Source: Rhizobium gallicum bv. gallicum R602sp
GTDB taxonomy: Bacteria; Pseudomonadota; Alphaproteobacteria; Rhizobiales; Rhizobiaceae
NCBI RefSeq assembly: GCF_000816845.1
Contig: NZ_CP006877.1
Coordinates: 1,183,501 to 1,247,500 of the forward strand
Length of the DNA stretch: 64,000 nt
Direction: 5' to 3'
Below, in pieces: positions 1 to 7,898 of this stretch. The notes beneath the pieces were generated by a model, which searched no databases, was not told the origin of the DNA, and saw nothing but the letters and a program-made list of their open reading frames with translations. Both the position numbers and the translations under genes were made by a program. Every line of letters begins with the position of its first letter. Within the stretch, counting starts at the first letter, position 1.

Positions 1-302
1 TTATCGCCGCTTCGGCACTGGCGATCTACGGCATCGCGGCCGGCGTGCCGGCTGTGCGCCGGGCAATCCTCTTTCATCCGCTGTCGATCGCCGGTGCCGG
101 GCTGATGATGTCGGCGGTCGCCGGCCTGGTCTCGATTGCCGCAGCCGTGCCTTTCATGACCGGCCTTTGGGTCTATCCTTCAATCCTTGGCGTCGAGGTG
201 CCGCTCTCGACGGTCATGCTCTTCGATATCGGCGTCTATTTCGTTGTCGTCGGCGCGATCACCGCCATTGCGCTAGCCCTTGAGGAAAGGGAGGTGGAGT
301 GA
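1..302 (+). CDS. mnhA: Cation/proton antiporter subunit A/B, C-terminal end (partial)
   Basis: The reading frame is open from the window edge (first full codon at 3) to the TGA at 300-302, so only about the last 100 residues are present. They form three hydrophobic segments ending in a short acidic tail, and the run FDIGVYFVVVGA is typical of the MnhB/MrpB domain. In rhizobia subunits A and B are often fused (PhaAB type), which fits a B-like end placed directly before subunit C. The stop overlaps the next start (TGATG), indicating translational coupling. The Mrp/Pha complex is an inner-membrane Na+ or K+/H+ antiporter. The ion cannot be decided from this fragment. Confidence 0.85.
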   Translation, partial: IAASALAIYGIAAGVPAVRRAILFHPLSIAGAGLMMSAVAGLVSIAAAVPFMTGLWVYPSILGVEVPLSTVMLFDIGVYFVVVGAITAIALALEEREVE

Positions 303-679
303 TGGAGCCGCTTTTTGCGATCCTCGTCGGCCTGTTCTTTTCTGCCGCCATCTACCTGCTGCTGTCGAAATTCTCGATCCGCATCATGCTCGGTATCGCG
401 ATCCTTGGAAACGCCGTGAACCTCCTGCTCTTTACCGCCGGGCGCCTGACGCGCGAGGTGCCGCCGATCATTCCGGCGGGCCTCGACGCGCTGCCCGCCG
501 GTGCAGCCAACCCGCTGCCGCAAGCCCTCATCCTGACGGCGATCGTGATCTCCTTCTCTTTCCTCGCCTTCCTGCTGGTGCTGACCTACCGGGCCTATCA
601 GGACATCGGCACGGACAACACCGACGAGATGCGCGTCGCCGAGCCCGACGATCCGCCGCTTCCGCCAGTGGGGTATTGA
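302..679 (+). CDS. mnhC: Cation/proton antiporter subunit C
   Basis: A 125-residue NuoK-like membrane protein with three predicted helices. The motif ILGNAVNLLLF near residues 32-44 is characteristic of MnhC/MrpC, the small subunit that packs against subunits A and D. The start is the ATG at 302 overlapping the upstream stop; a GTG at 299 is in frame but less likely. The gene normally abuts subunit D, but here 286 bases separate them (see the repeat at 680-965). Length is normal for the family. Confidence 0.9.
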   Translation: MEPLFAILVGLFFSAAIYLLLSKFSIRIMLGIAILGNAVNLLLFTAGRLTREVPPIIPAGLDALPAGAANPLPQALILTAIVISFSFLAFLLVLTYRAYQDIGTDNTDEMRVAEPDDPPLPPVGY

Positions 680-965
680 GATGAGGATGGTGCGGATGAT
701 ACCCCCCCTCCGTCCTGCCGGCCATCGCCCCCACAGGGAGGGAGATCGGCTGGTGGCGCTGGCTTTTTCCATTGGGGCTGCCGCGTGTTCAGCCTTCTTG
801 CCGGCGGGCAGAAGCGGCCCGGAAGGATCGGATGAGGGGGTAGACCTGGCATATGGTATCCGTCGCTTGCGCTCCCGACGCTTGCGGCCTGCGCCGTTCA
901 CCTTCCTCGTCGCCTTGCTCCGCGCGGCACTAATCCTTGCCGGAGAGAAGGGGAGGAAGCTTTAA
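680..965. repeat. Intergenic repeat-like insert between antiporter subunits C and D
   Basis: This 286-base GC-rich segment breaks an otherwise overlapping operon. It contains an imperfect palindrome around 723-746 (ATCGCCCCC-ACA-GGGAGGGAGAT), a block near 701-720 with a CCTGCCGGCC core, and a purine-rich end. These resemble the mosaic palindromic elements (RIME-like) common between rhizobial genes. A 94-codon frame runs from 681 to 965 but looks non-genic (Arg/Pro-rich, no family likeness). Similar motifs recur at 31884-32060 and 63280-63440. The assignment to the RIME class is by resemblance only. Confidence 0.55.
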
Positions 966-2516
966 ATGGCCGCCCCCATCGGCACCGACCTTTCCGCCGC
1001 GTTCCTCACCGCACCCGTTCCCCCAAGCAATTGGCTGGTGATCTTGCCGGTTGTGCATTGCATCGTGCTCGGCGCGCTGATGCTGATGCTTCGCGCCCAT
1101 GTCCGCCTGCATGCGTTGATCGCCGTCCTCGGCCTGGCGGCCTTGGTGCTGGTCGACGCGGTGTTGTTGAAACGGGTGATCGACGATGGCCCAGTCACGA
1201 TGGTGATGGGGCGCTGGTTGCCGCCTTTCGGCATTGCCTTCACCGTCGACCTCTTCGGCGCGCTGATGGCGCTTGCAGCCGCGATCGCGGCGCTTGTGAG
1301 CAGCCTCTATGCTCTCACCGACATCGACGCGGGCGGGCGGCGCTTCGGCTTCTTCCCGTTCCTGATGCTCCTGATGGCAGGCGTGTCCGGGGTGTTTCTC
1401 ACCGGCGACATTTTTAACCTCTATGTCTGGTTCGAGGTGTTGCTGATCTCGTCCTTCGGCCTGCTGATCCTTGGATCCGAGCGCGAGCAGATCGACGGTG
1501 CCATGAAATATGCGGTGCTGAACCTGATCGGCACGACGCTCTTTCTGATTGCGGTCGGCTACCTCTACGCGATCTTCGGCACGCTCAACATGGCCGACAT
1601 CGCCCTGAAGGCCGCGGGCCTGCGCGATACCGCGCCGCTGATGACGTTGGCTGCCCTCTTCCTTTTTGCCTTCGCCATGAAGGCCGCCGCTTTCCCGGTA
1701 AACTTCTGGCTGCCGGCCTCCTATCATACGCCGCGCATCGTCGTCTCCGCGCTCTTTGCCGGTCTGCTCACCAAGGTCGGCATCTACGCGTTGATCCGGG
1801 TGGTGGTGATGCTGCTGCCGGTGGAGCGCGAGGCGCTGAGCCTGATGATCGCGCTTGTCGGCGCCGCAACCGTCCTCATGGGCGCACTCGGCGCGCTGGC
1901 GCAAACCGATATCCGCCGCATGCTCGGCTACGTCGTCATTTCCGGCATCGGCAACATGCTTGCCGGTATCGCGATCGGCACGCCGGGTGGCGTCAGCGGC
2001 TCGGTCTTTTACGCGCTGCATTCCGTCATGCTGATGATGGCGCTCTACCTCTTGGCGGGGCAGGCGGCCCGCCTCGGGGGCAGCTTCCAGCTCAGCGCGC
2101 TTGGCGGGCTCTATCGCGAGTGCGGCTGGTTTGCCGCCGTCTCGCTCATCCTCTTCCTCGCCGCCTGCGGCCTGCCGCCGTTTTCCGGCTTCTGGCCGAA
2201 GGTCATCCTCGTCAAGGCAGCGCTCGATATCGGCGCATGGTGGCTTGCCGCCGCCCTTTTGGCCGGCGGGTTCCTGACGACCATCTGTTTCGGCCGCGTC
2301 TTCCTGCTCGCCTACTGGCGCCCGGCGCCGGCGCCTGTCGAGGCGGTCGCGATCGGCTGGCAATCGGCGCTGCCGCTTCTGGCGCTGACCGCACTCGTCA
2401 CCGGTTTCGGCATCGCGCCGGAGCCGTTGCTGTCGCTGGTGCAGGCGGCCGCCGGAAGCCTCGCCGATCCGGGCGCCTACATCCATTCTGTCTTCCCGGA
2501 AGGAGCGGCGCAATGA
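966..2516 (+). CDS. mnhD: Cation/proton antiporter subunit D
   Basis: A 516-residue polytopic protein of the NuoL/M/N (proton_antipo_M) superfamily with about 14 hydrophobic segments. The motifs WFEVLLISSFGLLIL, KYAVLNLIGTTLFLI and FAMKAAAFPVNFWLP, with the conserved intramembrane Lys and Glu of this family, place it as MnhD/MrpD, the ion-translocating partner of subunit A. The ATG at 966 follows a purine-rich GGGGAGG sequence. The stop overlaps the start of subunit E (ATGA at 2513-2516). Length is normal. Confidence 0.93.
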   Translation: MAAPIGTDLSAAFLTAPVPPSNWLVILPVVHCIVLGALMLMLRAHVRLHALIAVLGLAALVLVDAVLLKRVIDDGPVTMVMGRWLPPFGIAFTVDLFGALMALAAAIAALVSSLYALTDIDAGGRRFGFFPFLMLLMAGVSGVFLTGDIFNLYVWFEVLLISSFGLLILGSEREQIDGAMKYAVLNLIGTTLFLIAVGYLYAIFGTLNMADIALKAAGLRDTAPLMTLAALFLFAFAMKAAAFPVNFWLPASYHTPRIVVSALFAGLLTKVGIYALIRVVVMLLPVEREALSLMIALVGAATVLMGALGALAQTDIRRMLGYVVISGIGNMLAGIAIGTPGGVSGSVFYALHSVMLMMALYLLAGQAARLGGSFQLSALGGLYRECGWFAAVSLILFLAACGLPPFSGFWPKVILVKAALDIGAWWLAAALLAGGFLTTICFGRVFLLAYWRPAPAPVEAVAIGWQSALPLLALTALVTGFGIAPEPLLSLVQAAAGSLADPGAYIHSVFPEGAAQ

Positions 2517-2986
2517 TCGCCTTCCTCGTCAATCTGCTGCTTGCCATTGCCTGGGTTGCCGTTTCCGGCAGCGCCTCGCTGCACAATCTTGTTTTCGGCT
2601 TCGTTCTCGGGGCCGTCGCTTTGGCGATCGTGCGCGAGCCTTTCGGCAGCAAGGGCTATCTTCACCGCACGCGCCTTGTCCTGTCACTCGCGCTGCTTTT
2701 CTTGAAGGAACTGGCGCTTTCGGCTTGGACCGTCGCGCGGACGGTGCTGCGGCCGAGGATGGAGATCCGGCCCGGCATCTTTGCCTTTCCGCTGACCGTC
2801 GATCGTGATCTCGAGATCACGCTGCTTGCCAATCTCATCACGCTGACGCCCGGCACGCTCTCAGTCGATGTTTCGGAGGACCGCAGGACGCTTTATGTCC
2901 ACGCGCTCGACTGCGCCGACCCGGAAGCGACGAAGCGCGCCATTGCGAGCGGCTTCGAACGCAAGATCATGGAGGCTTTCCGATGA
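2513..2986 (+). CDS. mnhE: Cation/proton antiporter subunit E
   Basis: A 157-residue protein with an N-terminal hydrophobic hairpin and a soluble C-terminal domain, as in MnhE/MrpE. The motif [17 protein letters not shown] near residues 103-119 is the family hallmark. The start codon overlaps the stop of subunit D and its own stop overlaps the start of subunit F, so D-E-F are translationally coupled. MrpE is needed for normal antiport activity but is not thought to carry ions itself. Confidence 0.93.
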   Translation: MIAFLVNLLLAIAWVAVSGSASLHNLVFGFVLGAVALAIVREPFGSKGYLHRTRLVLSLALLFLKELALSAWTVARTVLRPRMEIRPGIFAFPLTVDRDLEITLLANLITLTPGTLSVDVSEDRRTLYVHALDCADPEATKRAIASGFERKIMEAFR

Positions 2987-3342
2987 TTGCGCCGTTTACG
3001 CTTGTTTCGGCCGCCGCCGCGGTCACGCTTGCGATCCTCGGGATCGCCTTCGTGCTCACCGCCTATCGCGTGATCATCGGACCGACGCTGCCGGACCGCA
3101 TTCTCGCTCTGGATACGCTGACCGGCATTGCCATCGGCTTCATCGCGGTGATCGCCGTCAAGACGCGCTTTGCGCTTTACATCGATATCGCGATCGCACT
3201 GAGCCTCGTCGGCTTTCTCGCGACGGTTGCCTTCGCCCGCTTCGTCCTGTCGCGCCGTGGCCCCGGAGCCAGGCCGCCGCCGGCCAGGCAAGAACAGGCA
3301 GCGGCGCCGGCGCCGGGCGATACGGAAGGGAAGGCACGATAA
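2983..3342 (+). CDS. mnhF: Cation/proton antiporter subunit F
   Basis: A 119-residue protein with three membrane helices. The run [19 protein letters not shown] (residues 27-45) is the MnhF/MrpF signature. The C-terminal 30 residues are Pro/Ala/Arg-rich ([19 protein letters not shown]) and form a soluble extension beyond the usual 85-95 residues of the family. Start and stop overlap the neighbours by four and one bases. The role is as a structural subunit of the Mrp/Pha antiporter. Confidence 0.93.
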   Translation: MIAPFTLVSAAAAVTLAILGIAFVLTAYRVIIGPTLPDRILALDTLTGIAIGFIAVIAVKTRFALYIDIAIALSLVGFLATVAFARFVLSRRGPGARPPPARQEQAAAPAPGDTEGKAR

Positions 3343-3671
3343 TGGAACACGTTATCGCCGCGGCAACCGCCCTCACGATGCTTGCCGGTGCGTTTTTCGC
3401 GCTCTCGGCGGCGATCGGCGTCGTCCGGTTGCCGGACCTTTACTCGCGTATGCATGCAGCCTCCAAGGCGGGTTCCGTCGGCTCCGGCTTGCTGCTGCTT
3501 GCCGCCGGCCTTTATTCCGGCGAACTTGCGATTTTCGCGCGCGCTGCCGCAGGCGTCGTCTTTCTGCTGCTGACTGCCCCGGTCGCAGCGCACCTTTTGG
3601 CCAAGGCGGCGCATGAAACGGGGCATAAATTGTGGGAACTCTCGGTTCGCGACGACATGGAGGGCCGATGA
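3342..3671 (+). CDS. mnhG: Cation/proton antiporter subunit G
   Basis: A 109-residue protein with three helices. The run [19 protein letters not shown] (residues 27-45) is diagnostic of MnhG/MrpG/PhaG. It is the last gene of the operon: its ATG shares the final A of the previous TAA, and it is followed by an AT-rich non-coding stretch. No clear hairpin terminator was seen after it. Confidence 0.93.
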   Translation: MEHVIAAATALTMLAGAFFALSAAIGVVRLPDLYSRMHAASKAGSVGSGLLLLAAGLYSGELAIFARAAAGVVFLLLTAPVAAHLLAKAAHETGHKLWELSVRDDMEGR

Positions 3672-4103
3672 GAGTATAATTTTCAGCGATTTAGCTCGTT
3701 TTACGCAAGTTATGCACGCGATTGTGAACTAAAGCCGCAGCCTTGCTTGCGAAATCTTAGTGTTTTGAACTTTTTAAGTAGAAAAACCGCAAATAAGAAT
3801 TGGACTTTCGGTAAAACAGTGATAATTGAAGTGTAAGTAGAGTTCTGATTTCGAATTAGAATCGTTTCGCCTATTCCATCTCTAGCTTTGATTTCGAATG
3901 TCTAATGAAGGCTATGGTCGAAGAGTGCGGCGATTGTGATTCGTATTCGGGCAGTATTAGAACAGGTTTCGGTCTCAAGAATCTAGGGGTGGATTCGCGT
4001 TTTTAGGACATGATGCCGCTGTCTGGGCCTTTTACTGTTTGCCTCTACGAAGGCGATCCTCCGAAAGAGGGTCATCCACGCATGCGAACAGGAGATACAC
4101 AAT
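3672..4103. promoter_or_regulatory. Long AT-rich leader and promoter region of mucR
   Basis: This 432-base stretch is strikingly AT-rich against its surroundings. It carries TA steps, T/A runs and a direct repeat GATTTCGAAT at about 3848 and 3890. No frame looks coding. It ends in a good Shine-Dalgarno (AGGAG, 4090-4094) ten bases before the mucR ATG. MucR/Ros proteins are known to bind AT-rich promoters including their own, so autoregulation here is expected but is an inference. An sRNA gene cannot be excluded. Confidence 0.6.
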
Positions 4104-4535
4104 ATGACGGATACCGCGACCGGCAACGGGCCGGAATTGCTGGTAGAACTGACGGCCGATATCGTAGCGGCTTATGTCAGCAATCATGTGGTCCCGGTCA
4201 GTGACCTGGCCAATTTGATTTCCGACGTGCATTCCGCACTGAGCAACACGTCTGCACCGCAACCCGCCGCAGCCACCATCGAAAAGCAGAAGCCCGCCGT
4301 TTCGGTACGCAAGTCAGTACAGGATGATCAGATCACCTGCCTGGAATGCGGCGGCAACTTCAAATCTCTCAAGCGCCATCTGATGACCCATCACAGTCTC
4401 TCGCCGGAAGAATACCGCGAGAAGTGGGATCTTCCCGCCGATTATCCGATGGTCGCTCCCGCCTATGCCGAGGCGCGCTCGCGCCTCGCCAAGGAAATGG
4501 GCCTCGGCCAGCGCCGCAAACGCGGCCGCGGCTGA
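4104..4535 (+). CDS. mucR: MucR/Ros family zinc-finger transcriptional regulator
   Basis: A 143-residue protein with a single prokaryotic Cys2His2 zinc finger: C79-x2-C82 and H92-x3-H96 ([19 protein letters not shown]), followed by the conserved [20 protein letters not shown]. The N-terminal half is the family oligomerisation region, and the basic tail RRKRGRG is typical. MucR proteins are H-NS-like silencers controlling exopolysaccharide, motility and cell-cycle genes in rhizobia. It is followed by a strong terminator and stands as a single transcription unit. Confidence 0.95.
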   Translation: MTDTATGNGPELLVELTADIVAAYVSNHVVPVSDLANLISDVHSALSNTSAPQPAAATIEKQKPAVSVRKSVQDDQITCLECGGNFKSLKRHLMTHHSLSPEEYREKWDLPADYPMVAPAYAEARSRLAKEMGLGQRRKRGRG

Positions 4536-4557
4536 ACCTTGCACGTTCCTAAGCGCG

Positions 4558-4586
4558 AAAGCCGGGCCCCAAGCCCGGCTTTTTCT
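4558..4586 (+). terminator. Rho-independent terminator of mucR
   Basis: Arms AAAGCCGGGC (4558-4567) and GCCCGGCTTT (4573-4582) form a perfect 10-pair stem with a 5-base loop, followed by a T-rich tract. It lies 22 bases after the mucR stop. Confidence 0.9.
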
Positions 4587-4780
4587 TTGCGCGGACTTGG
4601 AGGAAAATAATCCCAGTATATTCAGCCCATGGCGAAAAAGGCGAATTGAATAAAAAAGAGTTGCACCTGGTGCTTTTCCGGTCGTCCGGATCGAATCTGG
4701 CGCCTGCGGCAAAATCCCCGTTGACCTCAATCTAAGTTGAGACGCGAACATGACGCAGTCTGTCAGCCAAGGAGGCGCCG

Positions 4781-5725
4781 ATGGCCATCGTTTTAAGTGA
4801 CGACGATCTGGACCGAAGCACGACTATGCCGATCGCCATCAAGGCGATCGAGGAAGCAATGGCAGCGCGATCAGCAGGGGTATTGATCTCGCCGCCCAGG
4901 CATAACGTGGTCTTTGGCGGCAAAGGCGACCTTGTCTTCACCATCGGCGGGACGATCGGCGAGGGTTCCATTGCGGGCTTCAGGGTTTATGAAACATTCA
5001 ACGGGCCGCGTCACGAACAGGTCGTCGCGGTCTGGTCGACTGAAACGGCAGAGCTTCAAGGCCTTGTCGTCGGCAGCCGCTTGGGAAATATCCGAACCGG
5101 CGCGATTGGCGGCATTGCCATTCGTCACATGTCATCGCCTAGCGTCAGGACTGTAGGCGTCATTGGAAGCGGGCAACAGGCGCGGACACAGTTGGAGGCC
5201 GCGGCACTTGTCCGCAGGCTGGATCATGTCCGAGTCTATAGCCGCCACGAACAGAACCGTTGCACATTCTCAGCGGAGATGGAGCAGCGCTTAGGTATCC
5301 CCGTGGAGCCCGTGGATTCGCCACGGCGCGCTGTAAGCGAGGCCGATATCGTCATTTGTGCAACGACCAGCCGAACACCGGTGATGGAGGCGGCTTGGCT
5401 GAAGCCCGGAGTTCACATCAACACTCTCGGTCCGAAGACCGTGGACGAGCATGAGTTGGGCTTCGATATCGCCGCGGCCGCCCATCTTATCGCGACCGAC
5501 TCTCTGGAGCAGACAGACGCTTACAAGGCTCCATTCTTCCTGCGTGGGTCGCCCGATGCTGTGCGCTTGGTGGATTTGGCAGCGATCGTCAGCGGCAGGC
5601 TGCCTGTTCGCCAGGCGCACGATCAAACGACGTTGTTTTGCTCGGCGGGCCTTGCAGGCACCGAAGTCCTGGTGGCATCGAAGCTGCTTGCGGCTTCCGG
5701 CGGCGGCAAGGCTCCTGCGGCCTGA
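4781..5725 (+). CDS. Ornithine cyclodeaminase / mu-crystallin family protein
   Basis: A 314-residue protein with the family's NAD(P)-binding Rossmann motif GSGQQA (129-134) and the conserved Arg of LGNIRTGA (R105). The start has a strong AAGGAGG at 4769-4775. Two positions normally catalytic in ornithine cyclodeaminase look changed: the Lys expected near residue 68 is Arg (AGFRVYE), and the Asp of the usual G-D-x-P-G-K motif is absent (TLGPKTVDEHE, 215-225). It may therefore be a ketimine reductase or another imine-handling relative rather than a true cyclodeaminase. Its 3' end overlaps the convergent hydrolase gene by 103 bases. Confidence 0.8.
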   Translation: MAIVLSDDDLDRSTTMPIAIKAIEEAMAARSAGVLISPPRHNVVFGGKGDLVFTIGGTIGEGSIAGFRVYETFNGPRHEQVVAVWSTETAELQGLVVGSRLGNIRTGAIGGIAIRHMSSPSVRTVGVIGSGQQARTQLEAAALVRRLDHVRVYSRHEQNRCTFSAEMEQRLGIPVEPVDSPRRAVSEADIVICATTSRTPVMEAAWLKPGVHINTLGPKTVDEHELGFDIAAAAHLIATDSLEQTDAYKAPFFLRGSPDAVRLVDLAAIVSGRLPVRQAHDQTTLFCSAGLAGTEVLVASKLLAASGGGKAPAA

Positions 5726-6279
5726 AGTGGGCGGAGAGCCTGGATTATCTCGGGAACAGTAGCCAACTTGGCAATCTTTCCATTCATGTAATCGAGCGAG
5801 ACCCTTCCATGCTCGGCATCATAGGAATCGATGCATTCCTCCGCCAACACCACGCGAAGGTCGCGTTGGTAAGCGTCGATAGCGGCCATGCGAATACAAG
5901 CGTGCGTGTTGATGCCGCACAATACCAGCTCGGCCACGCCCATCGCCGATAGAATGTCTTCAAGTTCGGTCCGGTAAAAGGCACTATAGCGTTTCTTTAC
6001 GATGGTCGTGTCGCTTGGCTGGCAATTGAGGCCAGCATGAAGATGGGCGCCTGAAGTTCCCTCGATCGCGATCTTCAGGTTCTTGTCGCGCATCTCGAGA
6101 AAGGCGTCGCTAAGGTCAGGCCGAAATTCCGGCCGCACCCATATGACGGGCAACGCGGCCTGTCTAAAGGCCACAGCCAGCTTGTTGGTTTCACCGATCA
6201 GCCGAGCTGCTTTATCTGCGCTCCAACGGTCGAGGTAGTCATTGATTAGGTCGATGATAACAAGGGCGCGTTTGGTCAT
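5623..6279 (-). CDS. Isochorismatase-family cysteine hydrolase
   Basis: A 218-residue protein with the Asp-Lys-Cys catalytic set of the family: D10 (LVIIDLINDY), K96 (TTIVKKRYSAF) and C128 (GINTHACIRMAA). These enzymes hydrolyse amides or vinyl ethers; the substrate is unknown. The start chosen is the ATG at 6279 because MTKRALVIIDLINDY matches the family N-terminus; 15 upstream codons are probably untranslated. The last roughly 34 residues extend beyond the usual fold and are antisense to the convergent cyclodeaminase-like gene. It lies 97 bases downstream of the flavoprotein gene on the same strand and may be co-transcribed with it. Confidence 0.87.
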   Translation of the reverse strand: MTKRALVIIDLINDYLDRWSADKAARLIGETNKLAVAFRQAALPVIWVRPEFRPDLSDAFLEMRDKNLKIAIEGTSGAHLHAGLNCQPSDTTIVKKRYSAFYRTELEDILSAMGVAELVLCGINTHACIRMAAIDAYQRDLRVVLAEECIDSYDAEHGRVSLDYMNGKIAKLATVPEIIQALRPLQAAGALPPPEAASSFDATRTSVPARPAEQNNVV

Positions 6280-6376
6280 TAAGCGATTAAACGTCACAAC
6301 AGTTGCAGTGTTGTGACGCCACACGGCATGCCGGTTTGGAACGTTTCTTGTTCATGCCGCGGACATCAAAATGCGC

Positions 6377-7270
6377 TCAATCATTCCCGAACATCAGCGA
6401 CTGATGCGCCGCCGTTCCGGCCAGCGCCCCATCACCAACGGCGAGAGCAACGGAGCCTGCGGCCCTTGCTGCATCGCCGCAGGCGAAGATGCCCTTCGCG
6501 GTCGTCTGCTTTACGGCATCCGTCCTGATGAACTGGCCGAGCGGCCCCTCTTCCATCACGCAGCCCAGTTGCTCGGCCCAAGGGATTTGCACTGAAGTCC
6601 GCGTCAAGGTGAACAAACCGTCCATTGCGACAATCCTGCCATCGTCCAGCCAGACATCCGCACGGTCTCCTGCGATCTTGCGCACTGGTGTCGTCTCGAC
6701 CTTGACTGCGCGCGCACGCAATTGCGCTACCTGATCGGCATTCGGGACGACGATACCGTTAGTGAAAAAAGTCGTCTCGCCCCAGTCAGGAAGCATTAGG
6801 GCATGATGCATGGAATGCTCCCCGGATGCGATGACGCCGATCCGCCCCTGGTTCAGTTCGTAACCATGGCAATAGGGGCAATGGAAGACAGATTTTCCCC
6901 ATCGTTCCTGCAGGCCTGGAATTTCGGGCAGTCGATCGGCAACCCCTGCTGCCAGGATCAGACGCCTGCCTTCCTTCATAGGTTTGCCATCGATTTCGAT
7001 GGCAAATCCATTGCTTGTCCTCTCTGCGGCTTGTGCCTTGGCATTCAGCCAGTGGACAGTCGGATAGCGTTCGAGCTGGTGGCGGGCCTCGGATACGATG
7101 AGGCCGGGTTCACGGCCATCCTGCCCCAGAAAACCGTGCGAGACAGCGGCAAAGCGATTGCGGCGCTCACCGGCATCGATCACCAGGATCTTCCGTCTGG
7201 CACGGGCGAGCGGCAGCGCCGCTGAAATGCCTGCAAAGCTGCCGCCGATGATGATGACGTCGAAATGCAT
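6377..7270 (-). CDS. Thioredoxin-reductase-like FAD/NAD(P) oxidoreductase
   Basis: A 297-residue protein. The FAD-binding motif is IIIGGSFAG (6-14), a redox-active CPYC (C131-C134, in FHCPYCHGYEL) lies in the NAD(P) domain, and the C-terminal GIFACGDAA motif closes the FAD site. The arrangement matches the thioredoxin-reductase-like flavoproteins that are paired with Rrf2 regulators in many bacteria. Start at 7270 (MHFDVIIIGG); a longer in-frame start at 7300 is less likely. It diverges from the Rrf2 gene across a shared palindrome. Its electron acceptor is unknown, and no thioredoxin gene is adjacent. Confidence 0.9.
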   Translation of the reverse strand: MHFDVIIIGGSFAGISAALPLARARRKILVIDAGERRNRFAAVSHGFLGQDGREPGLIVSEARHQLERYPTVHWLNAKAQAAERTSNGFAIEIDGKPMKEGRRLILAAGVADRLPEIPGLQERWGKSVFHCPYCHGYELNQGRIGVIASGEHSMHHALMLPDWGETTFFTNGIVVPNADQVAQLRARAVKVETTPVRKIAGDRADVWLDDGRIVAMDGLFTLTRTSVQIPWAEQLGCVMEEGPLGQFIRTDAVKQTTAKGIFACGDAARAAGSVALAVGDGALAGTAAHQSLMFGND

Positions 7271-7364
7271 AAATAACCTCTCACGGTCGATCCGGTTCAT
7301 CGCCCGGCGGGACGGCCGAACGTTGCGTCATGGAACTTGTTAAGTTACGTGAAATGGTTTGTCA

Positions 7365-7397
7365 ATAATCATGCAACTAATATTGTTGCATGATTAT
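7365..7397. promoter_or_regulatory. 33-base palindromic operator candidate between flavoprotein and Rrf2 genes
   Basis: Perfect 13-base arms ATAATCATGCAAC (7365-7377) and GTTGCATGATTAT (7385-7397) flank a 7-base AT centre. It sits about 95 bases upstream of the flavoprotein start and 43 bases upstream of the Rrf2 start. Symmetry and position suggest the binding site of the Rrf2 regulator controlling both directions. This is an inference from sequence. Confidence 0.75.
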
Positions 7398-7439
7398 GCA
7401 TCTGTTACATCTGTGAACCGCAAACGAGTGAACCAGGCC

Positions 7440-7898
7440 ATGAGACACGACACCCGCTTATCCCGCATGCTGCATGTGCTTGTTCACATGGATCGCCACG
7501 AAGGCGCCGCAACATCCGAAACCATTGCAGCGATGCTGGGCACCAATGCCGTTGTCGTGCGCCGAACCATGGCCGGCCTGCGAAATCAGGGGTATGTCCG
7601 GTCCGAGAAGGGGCACGGCGGCGGCTGGGTCCTGGCACGCCCTTTGGAGGAGATCACCCTGCTCGACATCCACAACGCCTTGGGCGCGCCGCAACTCTTC
7701 TCGATCGGACTGGCGGGCGACAATCCGAACTGCGTCATCGAACAGGCCGTCAACGCCTCGCTTGCCGGGGCGATGCATGAGGCGCAAGCCATCTTGCTGG
7801 CGAAGTTTGGCAAGGTCACATTGGCCGCCCTTGCCGAAGAATCCTCCAAGCGATGGGCAAAACCTGCGCACTGCTCTTTAGCAATGGAGCATTCCTAG
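7440..7898 (+). CDS. Rrf2 family transcriptional regulator
   Basis: A 152-residue winged-helix protein. The N-terminal helix MRHDTRLSRMLHVLVHM, the recognition region TNAVVVRRTMAGLRNQGYVRSEKGHGGGW and the LLDIHNALG segment match Rrf2/YwnA-type regulators. Only one Cys lies in the region where IscR/NsrR carry three cluster ligands (GDNPNCVIEQ), so a Fe-S cluster is unlikely and a thiol switch more plausible. Start at 7440 by family alignment; 27 upstream codons would run through the palindrome. It probably controls the divergent flavoprotein. Confidence 0.88.
   Translation: MRHDTRLSRMLHVLVHMDRHEGAATSETIAAMLGTNAVVVRRTMAGLRNQGYVRSEKGHGGGWVLARPLEEITLLDIHNALGAPQLFSIGLAGDNPNCVIEQAVNASLAGAMHEAQAILLAKFGKVTLAALAEESSKRWAKPAHCSLAMEHS

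Noticed and set aside
681..965. 94-codon open frame between antiporter genes C and D
   Set aside because: Low-complexity Arg/Pro-rich product lying in a repeat-like element; no ribosome-binding site for its ATG.
930..2513. 527-codon open frame antisense to the antiporter D gene
   Set aside because: Composition is Arg/Gln/His-rich without any domain, and the opposite strand encodes a clear membrane subunit. It is a GC-bias shadow frame.
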